Positions 1-9,782 are shown, numbered from the stretch's first letter. The stretch is DNA of 13,963 nucleotides from an uncultured Acidobacteriota bacterium (GCA_937967285.1 CALBSU010000387.1:1-13963); one strand, 5' to 3'. Translations and numbers: made by a program. Notes: a model not told the origin generated them from the sequence alone.

Positions 1-3000
1 GGGTGGATCATACTATTCGGCAAGGATGCGCAGCAGGCCGCCGACCAGGCGCTGATTCTTCGACGTGTCACCGAACTCAGCCTGACGCCGGGCATGAACG
101 TGATGGACGGCTTTCTGACCTCGCATCTGGAACGGACATTCTACAAGCACGAAGCGGAGCTGATTCGCCGGTTCCTCGGCGCGCCGGACGACATGATCGA
201 TTGTCCGACCGAGAGTCAGCGGATGCTCTTCGGTCCCCGGCGCAGGCGCGTGCCCGCTATGATCGATCTCAAGAATCCTGTCCTGCTCGGCCCGGTTCAA
301 AATCAGGAGCACTACATGCAGGGCGTCGTCGCCCGCCGCAATAACTTCACCGAGCCGATCCTTGAGTTTCTCGAGCAGTCCTATCACGAATTCGGCGAAT
401 TGACGGGGCGTTACTACGGTCTGGTCACGAAGTACAGGACCGAGGATGCCGGGACGGTCTTCGTCTCGCTCGGCTCGGCAGCGGAGAACATCGAGGCCGC
501 TGTCGATTATCTGCGCGAGCATCGGGGAGCGAAGGTCGGTTCGATTCACCTCAATGCCATACGTCCGTTTCCGGAAGCGGCTGTGATCGAGGCGCTGGCG
601 GGAAAGAAGAACGTCATCATTCTCGAGCGAACCGACGAGCCGATGGCAGGCGATAATCCGATGGGGCGCGATATCCGGACGGCCCTCAACAAGGCGTTGC
701 AGGGTGAAGCCGGATTGCCGCCGCTCGAGCAGATGCCGCGGCTGCTCAACGGTGTGTACGGTCTGGGCTCGCGCGATTTCAGGCCGGAACATATTCTCGG
801 TGCATACGAATACGCCGTGGGCGAGCGCTCGCGGAAGGACGGCAAGCTGGCCGCTGACGGAGCATCCTTCATGGTGCTCGGTGTCGATCACCCGTATGAA
901 GTCAGGTCGGATGACACTCCGTCGTTGCTGCCGGAAGGCGCTATCGCCGTCCGGTTCCATTCGATCGGCGGCTGGGGAGCGATCACTACGGGCAAGAATC
1001 TGGGTGCGATCATCGGCGACTTCAACGACTTCCTGTTCCAGCGCGACAGGATGGTCGATGAGTTCGGCAATCCCAGGGAGATTATTCACATCAGCGCCAA
1101 CCCGAAATACGGGTCGGAGAAAAAGGGAGCGCCGACATCGTATTTCATGGTTGCCGCGCCGGCGCGGGTGCGGGTCAATTGCGACCTGAGACACGTCAAC
1201 GTGGTGCTTTGCTGCGATCCCAAGGCCTTCACGCATACGAACCCGCTGGACGGGATGTCCGAAGGCGGTTGCCTGGTCTGGGAGTCAGAGGAGGAAGGCG
1301 AACAGGCCTGGGAGCGCCTGCCGCTCTGGGCGAGAAATCAGATCATAGAAAAGAAGATTCGCGTCTTCACCCTTCCCGGATTCCGGATTGCGAGGAAGGC
1401 AACCAGCCGCGCTGATCTTCAGTTGCGCATGCAGGGCAACGCCTTTCTGGGAGCCTTCTTCGCGGTATCGCCGCTGCTGGTTGAATTCAACATCAGTTAC
1501 GACCAGTTCCGCGACGTCGTTCATAAGCAGTACGTCAAGAAGTTCAGTCGCCTTGGCGATGCCGTCGTCGAATCGAACATGGAGGTCATGACGCAGGGGT
1601 TCGAGCGTGTCCGCGAAATCAAGGTCGGAGAGATGGCTGCGCCTGATCGCTCCACCCTGCGCGGACAGCCTATTCTGCCGATTCTCGGTGCAGATTCTTG
1701 TGGAAGCGGTTGTCGATCTCACGCAGCTCCGGATGGACAAATGGAAAGAACGCCGCTGACGCAGATCGAGCAGTTCGACAAGTTGTTCCGCGCCGGGCTC
1801 GGATACGATCAGCCGGCTTCTCCGCTGTCAGCTCTTGGCGTCATGGCCGCCGCCAGCGGCGATACTGCTTCAAAATATGTTGCCCGGCGGGAAACGCCGC
1901 TCTACATTCCCGAAAACTGCACCCAGTGCATGGAGTGCATTTCGGTCTGTCCGGACACCGCGCTTCCAAATTGCGCGCAGGACCTTGAAACGCTTTTGCG
2001 GACGGCCATCACCAATTACGTTTCAGATTCCGGCGAACGGGCGAAGATGCTCAAACTGCTGCCGGAGATCGAAAGCCGTACCCGTGAGCTCATGCGCAAC
2101 GGGCTGACCGGAGGCGGCCCGTCGCTGCCTGATCTGATTCGACAGGTGACAAATGAGGTCAACGGATTCACAGCCGAGGCCAAACAGGAGCTGTTCGATG
2201 TTCTCGCCAAGATCCCGATGGCTTATCAGAAAGTCACAGCCATCTTCGCCTCGCCTGAAAAGAAGAATGCGGGAGCGGGCGGGATTTTTTCGATCTTCGT
2301 ATCCGACCTCTGCAAAGGATGCGCGGCATGCGTGACGGCCTGCGGAGATCATCAGGCGCTGCGCATGGTCCAGGAGACCGAAGAGGTCAATGCCGATCAC
2401 GAGACCGGCACGGCCTTCCTCAACCTTCTTCCCGATACGCCTCAAAAGTATCTCGGGCTTTATAACGATGCCAGGCCGCAGGACTCAAAGGCCGCCGCTC
2501 TGCGCAATATGCTGATGGTGCGCCGAAACTATGATGCGCTGGTATCAGGCGACGGCGCCTGCGCCGGTTGCGGTGAAAAGAGCATCCTGCGCGCCATCGC
2601 AGCCGTCACTGAGGCCTACATGCGTCCGATCTACCATGCCAAAGCGGATCGCTTCATGGCCAAGGCGGCTCTGATCGAACAGTCGGGAGCGGAGAAACTG
2701 AGTGAGCTGAAGGAGCGCAACAGTGAGGAATACGATCTCTTCGTCCGGACCGTCGCTCATCTGCTGATGGGACTGGGAGGCGAGGATGAGAACGATACGA
2801 AGGCCCGGATCGCCGCTCACGGGCCGATTTCGGATCGGGAGATCATCGGCGCGTTGAGCGCGGTGCTGAAGCAGGAAGCGTTCAACCACAAACACCTGCA
2901 ACCGGTGGACGGGCGTCTGGCCAACGGACAGGCTGTCATGGCGATGGCGGCTCACACCGGATGCAATACAGTTTACGGCTCGACCCCGCCGAACAATCCA

Positions 3001-4218
3001 CATCCGTATCCGTGGATGAACTCGCTCTTCCAGGACGGCATCACCGCGGGATGGCTGCTGGGCGAGAGCTTCATCGTCGATCACGGTCGCCGGTCTGTCA
3101 TTCCCGAAAGGCTTGTCGACGCCCTGCTCCAGCGCGAGCACGAAGTCATCACTCCGCGGGAATATTATGAATACGTTCATTTCAGCGATGCGCTGATGAC
3201 CGACCAGGAAGTGCTTGAGCTGCCGAAAGTATGGGTAGTCGGCGGAGACGGCGGAATGGGCGATATCGGCTATCAGAACGTATCGAAGGTGGTCCTGCAG
3301 AATCGCCCGAACGTCAAGGCGATCATGCTCGATACCCAGGTCTACTCGAACACCGGCGGACAGAACTCGGACTCGACCCCCATGCTCGGCGGAAACGATA
3401 TGAATGTCTTCGGCGCCGCTTCTCAGGGAAAGAATGTCGAGAAGAAGACGGTCGCTGAAACATTTCTCGGCGGTCACGGCTCGCCGTTTGTGGCGCAGAT
3501 CTCGATCGCCAACGCGCCTCGACTGTACAAGGCCATACTTGACGGTCTTGAATATCGCGGAACGGCATTCCTGCAGTGCTTCACAACCTGCCAGCCGGAA
3601 CACGGCGTGCCGGATGACATGTCTCTGACGCAGGCACAGCGGGTTCGCGATTCGCGCGGTGTGCCAGAGTTCGTCTTCAATCCGAGGCTCGGCGAGACGT
3701 ATCAGGAGGCTCTGGACCTCAAGGGGAACCCTGCGGCCTCCGGCGACTGGTACGAGGCCAAGTTCCCGGAGACGAAAGAGCCTTACATTTACACTGTGGC
3801 TCACTGGTGCGCGACCGAGGCACGGTTCCGCAATCATCTGAAAAAGATCGGCAGCGAAGAGGCGGCCGGCCAGATCCCGCTGGAAAACATGCTGGTCCGC
3901 ATCACGCAGCAGGATGTAGTCTACCGGCGTCACCTGCGGCCCGAACATCGTTCCTATGTTCCTGATTTCGGCGTCTGTATCAGGATTCAGGCAGCGAATG
4001 GCACGATCGAATACAGATCGCTCTCCCGTCAGCTCGTGCTTTTCTGCGTCGAACGACGTAAGGCCTGGCGGATGCTGCAAAGCAAGGCAGGCATCCAGAA
4101 CAAGGAGTATCTGGCGCAGCGTGCGATCCTGGCCGACTTCGATGCCGGCCGGCTCTCGAAGGAGGATCTGTTCGACAGGGGCGCCGAATTGTTGAAGGAA
4201 CGAATCAAAGTCATATAG
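1..4218 (+). CDS. nifJ: Pyruvate:ferredoxin (flavodoxin) oxidoreductase, fused NifJ type, 5' truncated by window edge
   Basis: The reading frame is open from base 1, so the true start lies outside; 1405 residues are visible. Members of this family decarboxylate pyruvate or another 2-oxoacid with CoA and thiamine diphosphate (TPP), make acyl-CoA, and reduce ferredoxin or flavodoxin in the cytoplasm. Visible in order (residue 1 = base 1): the end of the alpha domain with FDGFxTSH-like DGFLTSH; domain II near 180-230; the gamma domain from about 314 to 520; a ferredoxin motif CxxCxxCxxxCP at C640-C650; a second at C771-C781; the proximal cluster CAGCGE (C854, C857), then HTGC (C988) and a likely fourth ligand C1197 in TCQPEHG; the TPP motif GDGGMGDIGYQN at 1082-1093; and YSNTGGQ at 1115-1121. 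Classical enzymes have about 1170-1230 residues. This one has large extra segments at 651-770 and 858-987 and a longer C-terminus. Substrate specificity cannot be read from the sequence, so a paralogous 2-oxoacid oxidoreductase remains possible. Confidence 0.9.
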   Translation, partial: GWIILFGKDAQQAADQALILRRVTELSLTPGMNVMDGFLTSHLERTFYKHEAELIRRFLGAPDDMIDCPTESQRMLFGPRRRRVPAMIDLKNPVLLGPVQNQEHYMQGVVARRNNFTEPILEFLEQSYHEFGELTGRYYGLVTKYRTEDAGTVFVSLGSAAENIEAAVDYLREHRGAKVGSIHLNAIRPFPEAAVIEALAGKKNVIILERTDEPMAGDNPMGRDIRTALNKALQGEAGLPPLEQMPRLLNGVYGLGSRDFRPEHILGAYEYAVGERSRKDGKLAADGASFMVLGVDHPYEVRSDDTPSLLPEGAIAVRFHSIGGWGAITTGKNLGAIIGDFNDFLFQRDRMVDEFGNPREIIHISANPKYGSEKKGAPTSYFMVAAPARVRVNCDLRHVNVVLCCDPKAFTHTNPLDGMSEGGCLVWESEEEGEQAWERLPLWARNQIIEKKIRVFTLPGFRIARKATSRADLQLRMQGNAFLGAFFAVSPLLVEFNISYDQFRDVVHKQYVKKFSRLGDAVVESNMEVMTQGFERVREIKVGEMAAPDRSTLRGQPILPILGADSCGSGCRSHAAPDGQMERTPLTQIEQFDKLFRAGLGYDQPASPLSALGVMAAASGDTASKYVARRETPLYIPENCTQCMECISVCPDTALPNCAQDLETLLRTAITNYVSDSGERAKMLKLLPEIESRTRELMRNGLTGGGPSLPDLIRQVTNEVNGFTAEAKQELFDVLAKIPMAYQKVTAIFASPEKKNAGAGGIFSIFVSDLCKGCAACVTACGDHQALRMVQETEEVNADHETGTAFLNLLPDTPQKYLGLYNDARPQDSKAAALRNMLMVRRNYDALVSGDGACAGCGEKSILRAIAAVTEAYMRPIYHAKADRFMAKAALIEQSGAEKLSELKERNSEEYDLFVRTVAHLLMGLGGEDENDTKARIAAHGPISDREIIGALSAVLKQEAFNHKHLQPVDGRLANGQAVMAMAAHTGCNTVYGSTPPNNPHPYPWMNSLFQDGITAGWLLGESFIVDHGRRSVIPERLVDALLQREHEVITPREYYEYVHFSDALMTDQEVLELPKVWVVGGDGGMGDIGYQNVSKVVLQNRPNVKAIMLDTQVYSNTGGQNSDSTPMLGGNDMNVFGAASQGKNVEKKTVAETFLGGHGSPFVAQISIANAPRLYKAILDGLEYRGTAFLQCFTTCQPEHGVPDDMSLTQAQRVRDSRGVPEFVFNPRLGETYQEALDLKGNPAASGDWYEAKFPETKEPYIYTVAHWCATEARFRNHLKKIGSEEAAGQIPLENMLVRITQQDVVYRRHLRPEHRSYVPDFGVCIRIQAANGTIEYRSLSRQLVLFCVERRKAWRMLQSKAGIQNKEYLAQRAILADFDAGRLSKEDLFDRGAELLKERIKVI

Positions 4219-4229
4219 GCTTATCGAAC

Positions 4230-4260
4230 ACGGGCGTGGAAGAGATTTTCCCGGGCCCGT
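4230..4260 (+). terminator. Hairpin after the oxidoreductase gene, possible weak terminator or attenuator
   Basis: ACGGGC (4230-4235) pairs with GCCCGT (4255-4260). Inside it GGAA (4238-4241) pairs with TTCC (4248-4251), closing a six-base loop. It lies 12 bases after the oxidoreductase stop and before the Shine-Dalgarno site of the next gene. No T-run follows, so it is not a textbook intrinsic terminator; partial read-through into the hydrolase gene is plausible. Confidence 0.35.
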
Positions 4261-4272
4261 CATTATCAACTC

Positions 4273-4278
4273 AAGGAG
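4273..4278 (+). promoter_or_regulatory. Shine-Dalgarno site fixing the dienelactone hydrolase start
   Basis: AAGGAG ends five bases before the ATG at 4284. An in-frame ATG at 4236 would add 16 residues but places this site inside the coding region and has no comparable site of its own. The 4284 start also gives an N-terminus typical of the family. Confidence 0.75.
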
Positions 4279-4283
4279 ACAGA

Positions 4284-5169
<886 letters not shown>

Positions 5170-5171
<2 letters not shown>

Positions 5172-5203
5172 GTGCGCACGCGCCCACAGGTGCGCACGCG
5201 CCC
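5170..5203. repeat. 16-bp direct repeat, two copies at 18-bp period
   Basis: AGGTGCGCACGCGCCC occurs at 5170-5185 and again at 5188-5203, separated by two bases. The first copy begins within the stop codon of the hydrolase gene. Each copy contains the self-complementary core GTGCGCAC. The second copy is also the outer left arm of the large inverted repeat at 5188-5275. It looks like part of a short dispersed intergenic element, but one window cannot show whether it recurs in the genome. Confidence 0.7.
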
Positions 5204-5275
5204 CGCGTGCGAGGTTATCCGCTCTTACTAACCAAGAGTGAGAGCACCCCGGCACGCGGGGGCGCGTGGATACCT
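5188..5275. terminator. Large imperfect hairpin at a convergent gene junction, likely terminator or palindromic element
   Basis: The left arm (5188-5210) pairs with the right arm (5252-5275). CCCCGCGTGC (5201-5210) matches GCACGCGGGG (5252-5261) exactly. After one bulged G, CACGCG (5195-5200) matches CGCGTG (5263-5268), and AGGT matches ACCT at the base. The 41-base loop contains its own inverted repeats, CTCTT/AAGAG (5222-5226, 5234-5238) and, exclusive with it, GCTCT/AGAGC (5221-5225, 5241-5245). A T-rich stretch (5276-5288) follows on the + strand, which suits termination of the hydrolase transcript. The structure fills nearly the whole space between two convergent stop codons. Confidence 0.6.
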
Positions 5276-5278
5276 GGT

Positions 5279-6637
5279 TTATTTTATTGCGATCAGGCTG
5301 ACCGAGGTCCTGAAATAGAGGACTCCCTGTGAAATGGCGGGAGTGGCCAGGCACGGTTCGGCCATATCGTTCCGGGCCAGAATCTCGAGCTTCGGTCCGG
5401 CCTTGAAGACATAAACGATTCCCTGTTCGGTCGGACAATAGATCTTCCCGTCTGCGGCGACCAGTGACGCGGAGCAGGTCGCATCCGTTCCCAGCCTCTC
5501 TTCGAACATTTTCTCGCCCGTTTTGAAATCGAAGCAGCGCAACACGCCGTTGTAGTTGGCCAGAAAGATGTAGCCGCCGTAGACAACGGGCGTCGAGATA
5601 TAAGAACCGCCGTTCGGCGAACTCCAGACGACCGATTCATTGCTCGTGGCGCCATCCGTGAGCGAGATGTCGCCCTTCGCGGATGTGCGAACGGCGAAGA
5701 GCGGGGCCTTGCCGCCATGCGCGTTGGAGAGGACGATTTTGCCGTCGGCGACAAATGGCGTCGGAATCGGAATGTCCCCGCCTCCGCGCAATCGCCACAG
5801 CTCCTGACCTGTTGCCAGATCGTAAGAAACAATATACGGATATCCGTTGGCGACGACCTGCGTCCGCTCGCCGTCGTCATGGATCAGAGGCGTTCCCCAA
5901 CTGTTTTCACAGACTCCCTTGCGTGAGGTGCGCCAGACCTCGCTGCCGTCCGACAGGCTTAACGCCGCGACAAACGGATCCTTCGGATCGTCGCACTGCA
6001 CCACGATGCGGTCCTTGTGCATGGCCGGTGAGCTGCTGTAGCCCCATGCGATATTCTTCCATGTGACATTGATCCGGCCGAGATCTTTCTGCCAGAGGAC
6101 TTTGCCCTTCATATCCAGGCAATAGAGACCGTCAGCGCCGAAGAACCCCACCAGGCGGTTGCCGTCGGTCACCAGGGTCGTGTTTGCGTGGGAAGCCTTT
6201 TCGTGACGGACCGTCGATGGTTTCGCCGAGCGGATCATCTGCTCCCATTTCAACTTGCCCGATTTTTTATCGAAAGATTGAATCAGCCATCGCTGTTCCT
6301 CGTCATCCTTTGCCGGACCGATGTCGCCATAGGTCCCGATGCGAAGAGACGGCTTGCCCGACTTCGGTACGGCAGTGGCGAGATAGATCTGATCCTTCCA
6401 GATGATCGGGCTGGAATGGCCGAGCCCGGGAATTTCCGTTCGCCACATCATGCCTTCAGGTTTCCCGGATGCGGGATCAACATTCCATGCGGTGCGTGTT
6501 GGAAATCCCTCGGCTATGCCGAGTCCCTCAGGCCCGCGAAATTGCGGCCAGTTCTGCTCGGTCTCAAACGTTATCGAACCCGCGGCGGGTATTGCCGCGA
6601 GACCCGTCATCAGAAAGTTGCGACGCGAGAATTGCAT
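5279..6637 (-). CDS. Tat-exported PQQ-binding-like beta-propeller repeat protein
   Basis: The protein has 452 residues. The N-terminus has a twin-arginine motif SRRNFLM (residues 4-10) followed by the hydrophobic TGLAAIPAAG, so it is probably exported folded to the periplasm or anchored there. The mature part opens with WPQFRGPEG (30-38), a hallmark of PQQ-like outer beta-propellers common in Acidobacteriota and Planctomycetota. Several blades can be recognised by phrases such as SSPAMHKDRIVVQ, TPFVADGKIVLSN, STPVVYGGYIFLAN and SLVAADGKIYCPT, each a beta-strand hairpin with a small-Pro-x-hydrophobic start. No adjacent Cys-Cys pair of PQQ alcohol dehydrogenases is present, so catalytic PQQ use is doubtful; a binding or scaffold role fits as well. 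AGGAGG (complement of 6645-6650) lies seven bases before the ATG. It follows the cyclase gene by 61 bases on the same strand and is probably cotranscribed with it. Confidence 0.85.
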   Translation of the reverse strand: MQFSRRNFLMTGLAAIPAAGSITFETEQNWPQFRGPEGLGIAEGFPTRTAWNVDPASGKPEGMMWRTEIPGLGHSSPIIWKDQIYLATAVPKSGKPSLRIGTYGDIGPAKDDEEQRWLIQSFDKKSGKLKWEQMIRSAKPSTVRHEKASHANTTLVTDGNRLVGFFGADGLYCLDMKGKVLWQKDLGRINVTWKNIAWGYSSSPAMHKDRIVVQCDDPKDPFVAALSLSDGSEVWRTSRKGVCENSWGTPLIHDDGERTQVVANGYPYIVSYDLATGQELWRLRGGGDIPIPTPFVADGKIVLSNAHGGKAPLFAVRTSAKGDISLTDGATSNESVVWSSPNGGSYISTPVVYGGYIFLANYNGVLRCFDFKTGEKMFEERLGTDATCSASLVAADGKIYCPTEQGIVYVFKAGPKLEILARNDMAEPCLATPAISQGVLYFRTSVSLIAIK

Positions 6638-6698
6638 CCGAGATCCTCCTCATCCTTGAATTAATCGATATGCGATCTGAAAGTCGACCGCACAAATG

Positions 6699-7661
6699 TC
6701 ATCTGATCGCCAGAGCGTTGGGGGGCGATGCCACGCCTCCGAGTTTGTTGAGCGGAGCCGAAGTGAAGAAGAAGTCATATCGCCCGTCGGCCGCGCAAGC
6801 CGCCGCCAGACCGTCCAGATCGAACATCTCCCCGATCGGCATTCCCCACAGACCGATGATCGTCGAGTGCATCATCTCTCCCGGCTGCCCGTCCTTCATC
6901 GGAGGATAGGCCTCGAAATCCGGGTTGTCGCTGGCGATCGCGGCGAAGTGATTGTTCCACAGAAAACGCAGAGACTCCTCACCCTGATCCAGCCCGGCAA
7001 TTTGCAACTCTCCCGGTTGCGCGATCCGAGCCCGCTCCTCGGGACTCAATTCAGAATACCATTCGATCCAGCCCGTTCGCAGAAGCAGGATATCACCGAT
7101 CTCGAACTTCAATTCCTGTCGTTCGGCGGCCGCGCGGAGCTGCTCCGGCGTGATCGGATACCTCTCTCCGGGACTGTAAACGATTCCTTCAGCCTCTGCG
7201 AAACGTTTGAAGTCGATCAATATTCCCCTGCCCGCAATTCCCCTCCGGGCCCAATGCTCGATGCCGTTGCGCGTGCCCGGCTTGCCCGTTATCTGATCCT
7301 CGCCGACGCCGTTGTAAAAACCGTATTCTTTGTGACCGTAATGCGTCAGGCCGTCCCATTGAGACGAAGACTGGGTGTTGAAGTTGTCGTACACATCGTC
7401 GAAGACATTGTGCCGCCGGCGTCTGATCGTGTGGCTCAACGCCGGACGATTGAACAGCGGCGGATCCGGCAACTCGAGCTTCCAGTTGAGAGCATAGACC
7501 TCACCGCGCTCGACAAGTCGCGCCGCGCCGGCGACTCGCTCAGTCGTCAGCAGATTGAGCGTTCCGATCTGGTCCGTCTCTCCGAACAGTCCCCACGCCG
7601 AGTGCGGGGGAAATCCAGGATAGACCGGCAGTTCATCCAGTGACGGCAGCTTCTCTGTCAT
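6699..7661 (-). CDS. Cyclase family protein (putative metal-dependent hydrolase, kynurenine-formamidase superfamily)
   Basis: The protein has 320 residues and no signal peptide. It belongs to the cyclase/arylformamidase superfamily, metal-dependent enzymes that hydrolyse amide or related bonds. The early segment GETDQIGTLNLLT (27-39) is typical of the longer subgroup. The usual HxGTHxDxxxH metal motif appears here as SQWDGLTHYGH (residues 100-110), keeping Asp103, His107 and His110. A further conserved His265 lies in HSTIIGLWGMPIGE. GILIDF (146-151) and GDILLLRTGW (189-198) are conserved strands of the fold. GGAGAG just upstream (complement of about 7665-7670) serves as ribosome binding site. 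It is the first gene of a probable two-gene operon with the Tat-exported propeller and is divergent from mnmG. The substrate is not predictable; annotation as kynurenine formamidase would over-reach because the signature is altered. Confidence 0.82.
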   Translation of the reverse strand: MTEKLPSLDELPVYPGFPPHSAWGLFGETDQIGTLNLLTTERVAGAARLVERGEVYALNWKLELPDPPLFNRPALSHTIRRRRHNVFDDVYDNFNTQSSSQWDGLTHYGHKEYGFYNGVGEDQITGKPGTRNGIEHWARRGIAGRGILIDFKRFAEAEGIVYSPGERYPITPEQLRAAAERQELKFEIGDILLLRTGWIEWYSELSPEERARIAQPGELQIAGLDQGEESLRFLWNNHFAAIASDNPDFEAYPPMKDGQPGEMMHSTIIGLWGMPIGEMFDLDGLAAACAADGRYDFFFTSAPLNKLGGVASPPNALAIR

Positions 7662-7701
7662 GTTCTCTCCGGATTACGATAAGTCTTCATTAAAATCTTC
7701 G

Positions 7702-7717
7702 CCTGTTTTTACAGGCT
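7702..7717. promoter_or_regulatory. Perfect 6+4+6 inverted repeat in the leader of the cyclase gene
   Basis: GCCTGT (7702-7707), a TTTT spacer and ACAGGC (7712-7717) form a perfect palindrome about 40 bases upstream of the cyclase start. It could be a repressor operator or a small mRNA hairpin. No regulator gene is adjacent in the window, so its partner is unknown. Confidence 0.4.
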
Positions 7718-7772
7718 GCAGGATACTTCACGCTCCCGGCATATATATAATGATAGAAGCTGCTTTGTACAT
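7718..7772 (-). promoter_or_regulatory. AT-rich segment, probable promoter region for the cyclase-propeller operon
   Basis: A run of alternating A and T around 7741-7751 stands out in this GC-rich window and lies 80-90 bases upstream of the cyclase start, between divergent genes. It offers several -10-like hexamers on the - strand but no convincing -35, so only the region is called. The + strand TATAAT within it lacks a matching -35. Confidence 0.35.
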
Positions 7773-7842
7773 ACTTGATCCGCTGTGTTGTTTGTTGGAC
7801 TATGTTTTAGGTGCGGGACGGGCGGTCTGAACGTCTTGTGGA

Positions 7843-7872
7843 TTGTCTGCGGCTTGGCAGAGGATGTAGAAT
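7843..7872 (+). promoter_or_regulatory. Candidate sigma-70-type promoter for mnmG
   Basis: TTGTCT (7843-7848) and TAGAAT (7867-7872; five of six bases of the -10 consensus) are separated by 18 bases. The ATG of mnmG follows 20 bases after the -10, leaving a leader of roughly a dozen bases. The only purine-rich stretch there (AGGA at 7874-7877) is rather far from the start, so the ribosome binding site is weak. The rest of 7773-7842 shows nothing I can name. Confidence 0.45.
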
Positions 7873-7892
7873 CAGGATTTCTTTGAACGATT

Positions 7893-9782
7893 ATGGCCCA
7901 GTACGATGAACAATTCGATGTGATAGTGATCGGAGCCGGACACGCCGGTTGCGAGGCTGCCAATGCGGCGGCGCAGCTCGGTGCGCGGACAGCCATCGTT
8001 ACGCTCAATCTCGATCTGATCGCGCAGATGTCATGCAATCCGGCAATCGGCGGAATTGCGAAGGGGCATCTGGTTCGCGAACTCGATGCGCTGGGAGGTC
8101 TCATGGGCCGGGTCATCGATCGGACGGGCATACAGTTCAGAATGCTCAACCGGAGTCGGGGACCGGCGGTTCAGGCGCCGCGCGCGCAGGCCGATCGGGC
8201 TCTCTATCGCACCGAAATGCGGCGCACACTGGAAGCGATACCCAACCTCCATCTGCGACAGGGCGAGGTGATCGAAATCCTGACCGATCGGGACCGTGTC
8301 CGGGGCGTCGAACTGATGGACGGCAGAAGGCTCGCGACCCGCGCGCTGGTTGTCACCACCGGCACATTTCTCAACGGCCTGATCCACATCGGCGAGCAGA
8401 GGTTTCCGGCGGGACGCTCCGGAGAGCTCCCGTCGATCAAACTGGCAGAGAATCTGCGCCATCTGGGATTCAGGATCGCCAGGCTCAAGACCGGCACTCC
8501 GCCGAGGCTCGACAGTCGCTCCATCGACCTGAAACGCTTCGAGGAGCAGCCCGGGGACCGGAAACCCACTCCTTTCTCTTTCACGACGTCAGAGATCAGG
8601 CAGCCGCAGGTCTCGTGCTACATCGGATACACATCCGATGACGTGCATCGCATGATTCGCGACAATATCTCGAGATCGCCGCTCTACTCCGGTCAGATCC
8701 AGGGGATCGGTCCGCGATACTGCCCGTCGATCGAGGACAAGATCGTCAAGTTCCCCGACAAGGATCGTCATCAGCTTTTTCTTGAGCCGGAGGGGTATCA
8801 CACCAGCGAGACGTATCTCAACGGATTCTCGACCAGCCTCCCGGCCGATCTGCAGCGCGAACTACTCAAAAAGATCCCCGGTCTGGAAGATGTCGTCATG
8901 CTCAGACCCGGATACGCGATCGAATATGACATGATCGATCCGACTGAGCTCTGGCCGTCGCTCGAGACAAAGCGAATCCGCGGTCTCTTCAACGCCGGAC
9001 AGATCAACGGGACGACGGGATACGAGGAGGCTGGCGCACAGGGCCTCATCGCCGGTATCAACGCCGCGCGATATACCGCCGGTCAGGATCCGGTCATGAT
9101 TCCGCGCGATCAGGCTTACATCGGCATCCTGATCGACGACCTCGTCACGCAGGGCGTCGATGAACCGTATCGCATGTTCACTTCCCGCGCCGAACAGCGA
9201 CTCAAACTGCGCATCGACAACGCTGATGAACGCCTGTCCGGGCTCGGATACGAACTCGGAATGCTGGATGCGGAAAGGAATGCCGCTTTCGTCGCCCGCT
9301 CGGAGCGCAAGGAGAAGGTCCGGCGACATATGCTCGGAACGACGATCACTCCGCGCAGCGAAGGTTACGCTGAATTCAGCGAAAAGACCGGCGTCAGCCT
9401 GCAGGAGGCCGTCAATCTGGCCCAGCTCGCCAGACGTCCCGAGCTGAATTCCGAACTCCTCGCCTGTCTGCTTCCCGATGAACTGAGGCGGGAGGTCTCG
9501 ATCGAGGAACTGACCACGGTCGTCACCGATTTCAAGTATCAGGGATATCTCAACGCGCAGGACAATCTTTCCAACCGTCTCGCGAGGGCTGCCGGCAGGT
9601 CGATCCCTCAGAATATCGAGTACGCATCGCTGCCGGGCCTGTCGAACGAGATGATAGAGCGGCTCAACCGCGTCCGTCCGCAGACGCTCGGCCAGGCCAT
9701 GCGCATTCCCGGTATCACTCCGGCCGCCATATCCCTGCTGACCATCCACGTAGAAATCATTTCGAGGCAACAGTCAGGGTGA
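7893..9782 (+). CDS. mnmG: tRNA uridine-5-carboxymethylaminomethyl(34) synthesis enzyme MnmG (GidA)
   Basis: The product has 629 residues, the usual MnmG length. With MnmE it installs the carboxymethylaminomethyl group on U34 of certain tRNAs using FAD, NADH and a methylene-tetrahydrofolate carbon, in the cytoplasm. The N-terminal FAD motif is [12 protein letters not shown] (G14, G16, G19). The conserved SCNPAIGG segment carries Cys48, and a second conserved cysteine is Cys277 in YCPSIEDK, matching the catalytic Cys277 of the E. coli enzyme. [12 protein letters not shown] near 373-384 is another family signature. The helical C-terminal domain for MnmE and tRNA binding is complete, with the conserved YxGY-like KYQGYL segment. 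The ATG at 7893 places the FAD loop at the usual distance from the start. The stop overlaps the start of rsmG by four bases (GTGA), which indicates translational coupling. It heads the origin-linked mnmG-rsmG-parA-parB block. Confidence 0.97.
   Translation: MAQYDEQFDVIVIGAGHAGCEAANAAAQLGARTAIVTLNLDLIAQMSCNPAIGGIAKGHLVRELDALGGLMGRVIDRTGIQFRMLNRSRGPAVQAPRAQADRALYRTEMRRTLEAIPNLHLRQGEVIEILTDRDRVRGVELMDGRRLATRALVVTTGTFLNGLIHIGEQRFPAGRSGELPSIKLAENLRHLGFRIARLKTGTPPRLDSRSIDLKRFEEQPGDRKPTPFSFTTSEIRQPQVSCYIGYTSDDVHRMIRDNISRSPLYSGQIQGIGPRYCPSIEDKIVKFPDKDRHQLFLEPEGYHTSETYLNGFSTSLPADLQRELLKKIPGLEDVVMLRPGYAIEYDMIDPTELWPSLETKRIRGLFNAGQINGTTGYEEAGAQGLIAGINAARYTAGQDPVMIPRDQAYIGILIDDLVTQGVDEPYRMFTSRAEQRLKLRIDNADERLSGLGYELGMLDAERNAAFVARSERKEKVRRHMLGTTITPRSEGYAEFSEKTGVSLQEAVNLAQLARRPELNSELLACLLPDELRREVSIEELTTVVTDFKYQGYLNAQDNLSNRLARAAGRSIPQNIEYASLPGLSNEMIERLNRVRPQTLGQAMRIPGITPAAISLLTIHVEIISRQQSG

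Noticed and set aside
13..1236. Open frame of 407 codons on the - strand opposite the oxidoreductase N-terminal part
   Set aside because: Same antisense artefact; Arg/His-rich translation without a fold signature.
4236..4283. Upstream ATG extending the dienelactone hydrolase by 16 residues
   Set aside because: The extension overlaps the post-oxidoreductase hairpin and the AAGGAG site, and would bury the Tat motif further inside the protein.
6696..7643. Open frame of 315 codons on the + strand opposite the cyclase gene
   Set aside because: The - strand product has clear family motifs; the + strand translation is Arg-rich and featureless.
7837..7845. TGTGGATTG, a seven-of-nine match to a reverse DnaA box
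   Set aside because: It is a single weak match with no cluster of boxes or AT-rich unwinding element around it, so no origin is called despite the origin-linked gene order.
9744..9757. Degenerate parS-like sequence ATCCACGTAGAAAT in the mnmG 3' end
   Set aside because: It breaks the essential CACGTG core and shares too few bases with the two good sites.
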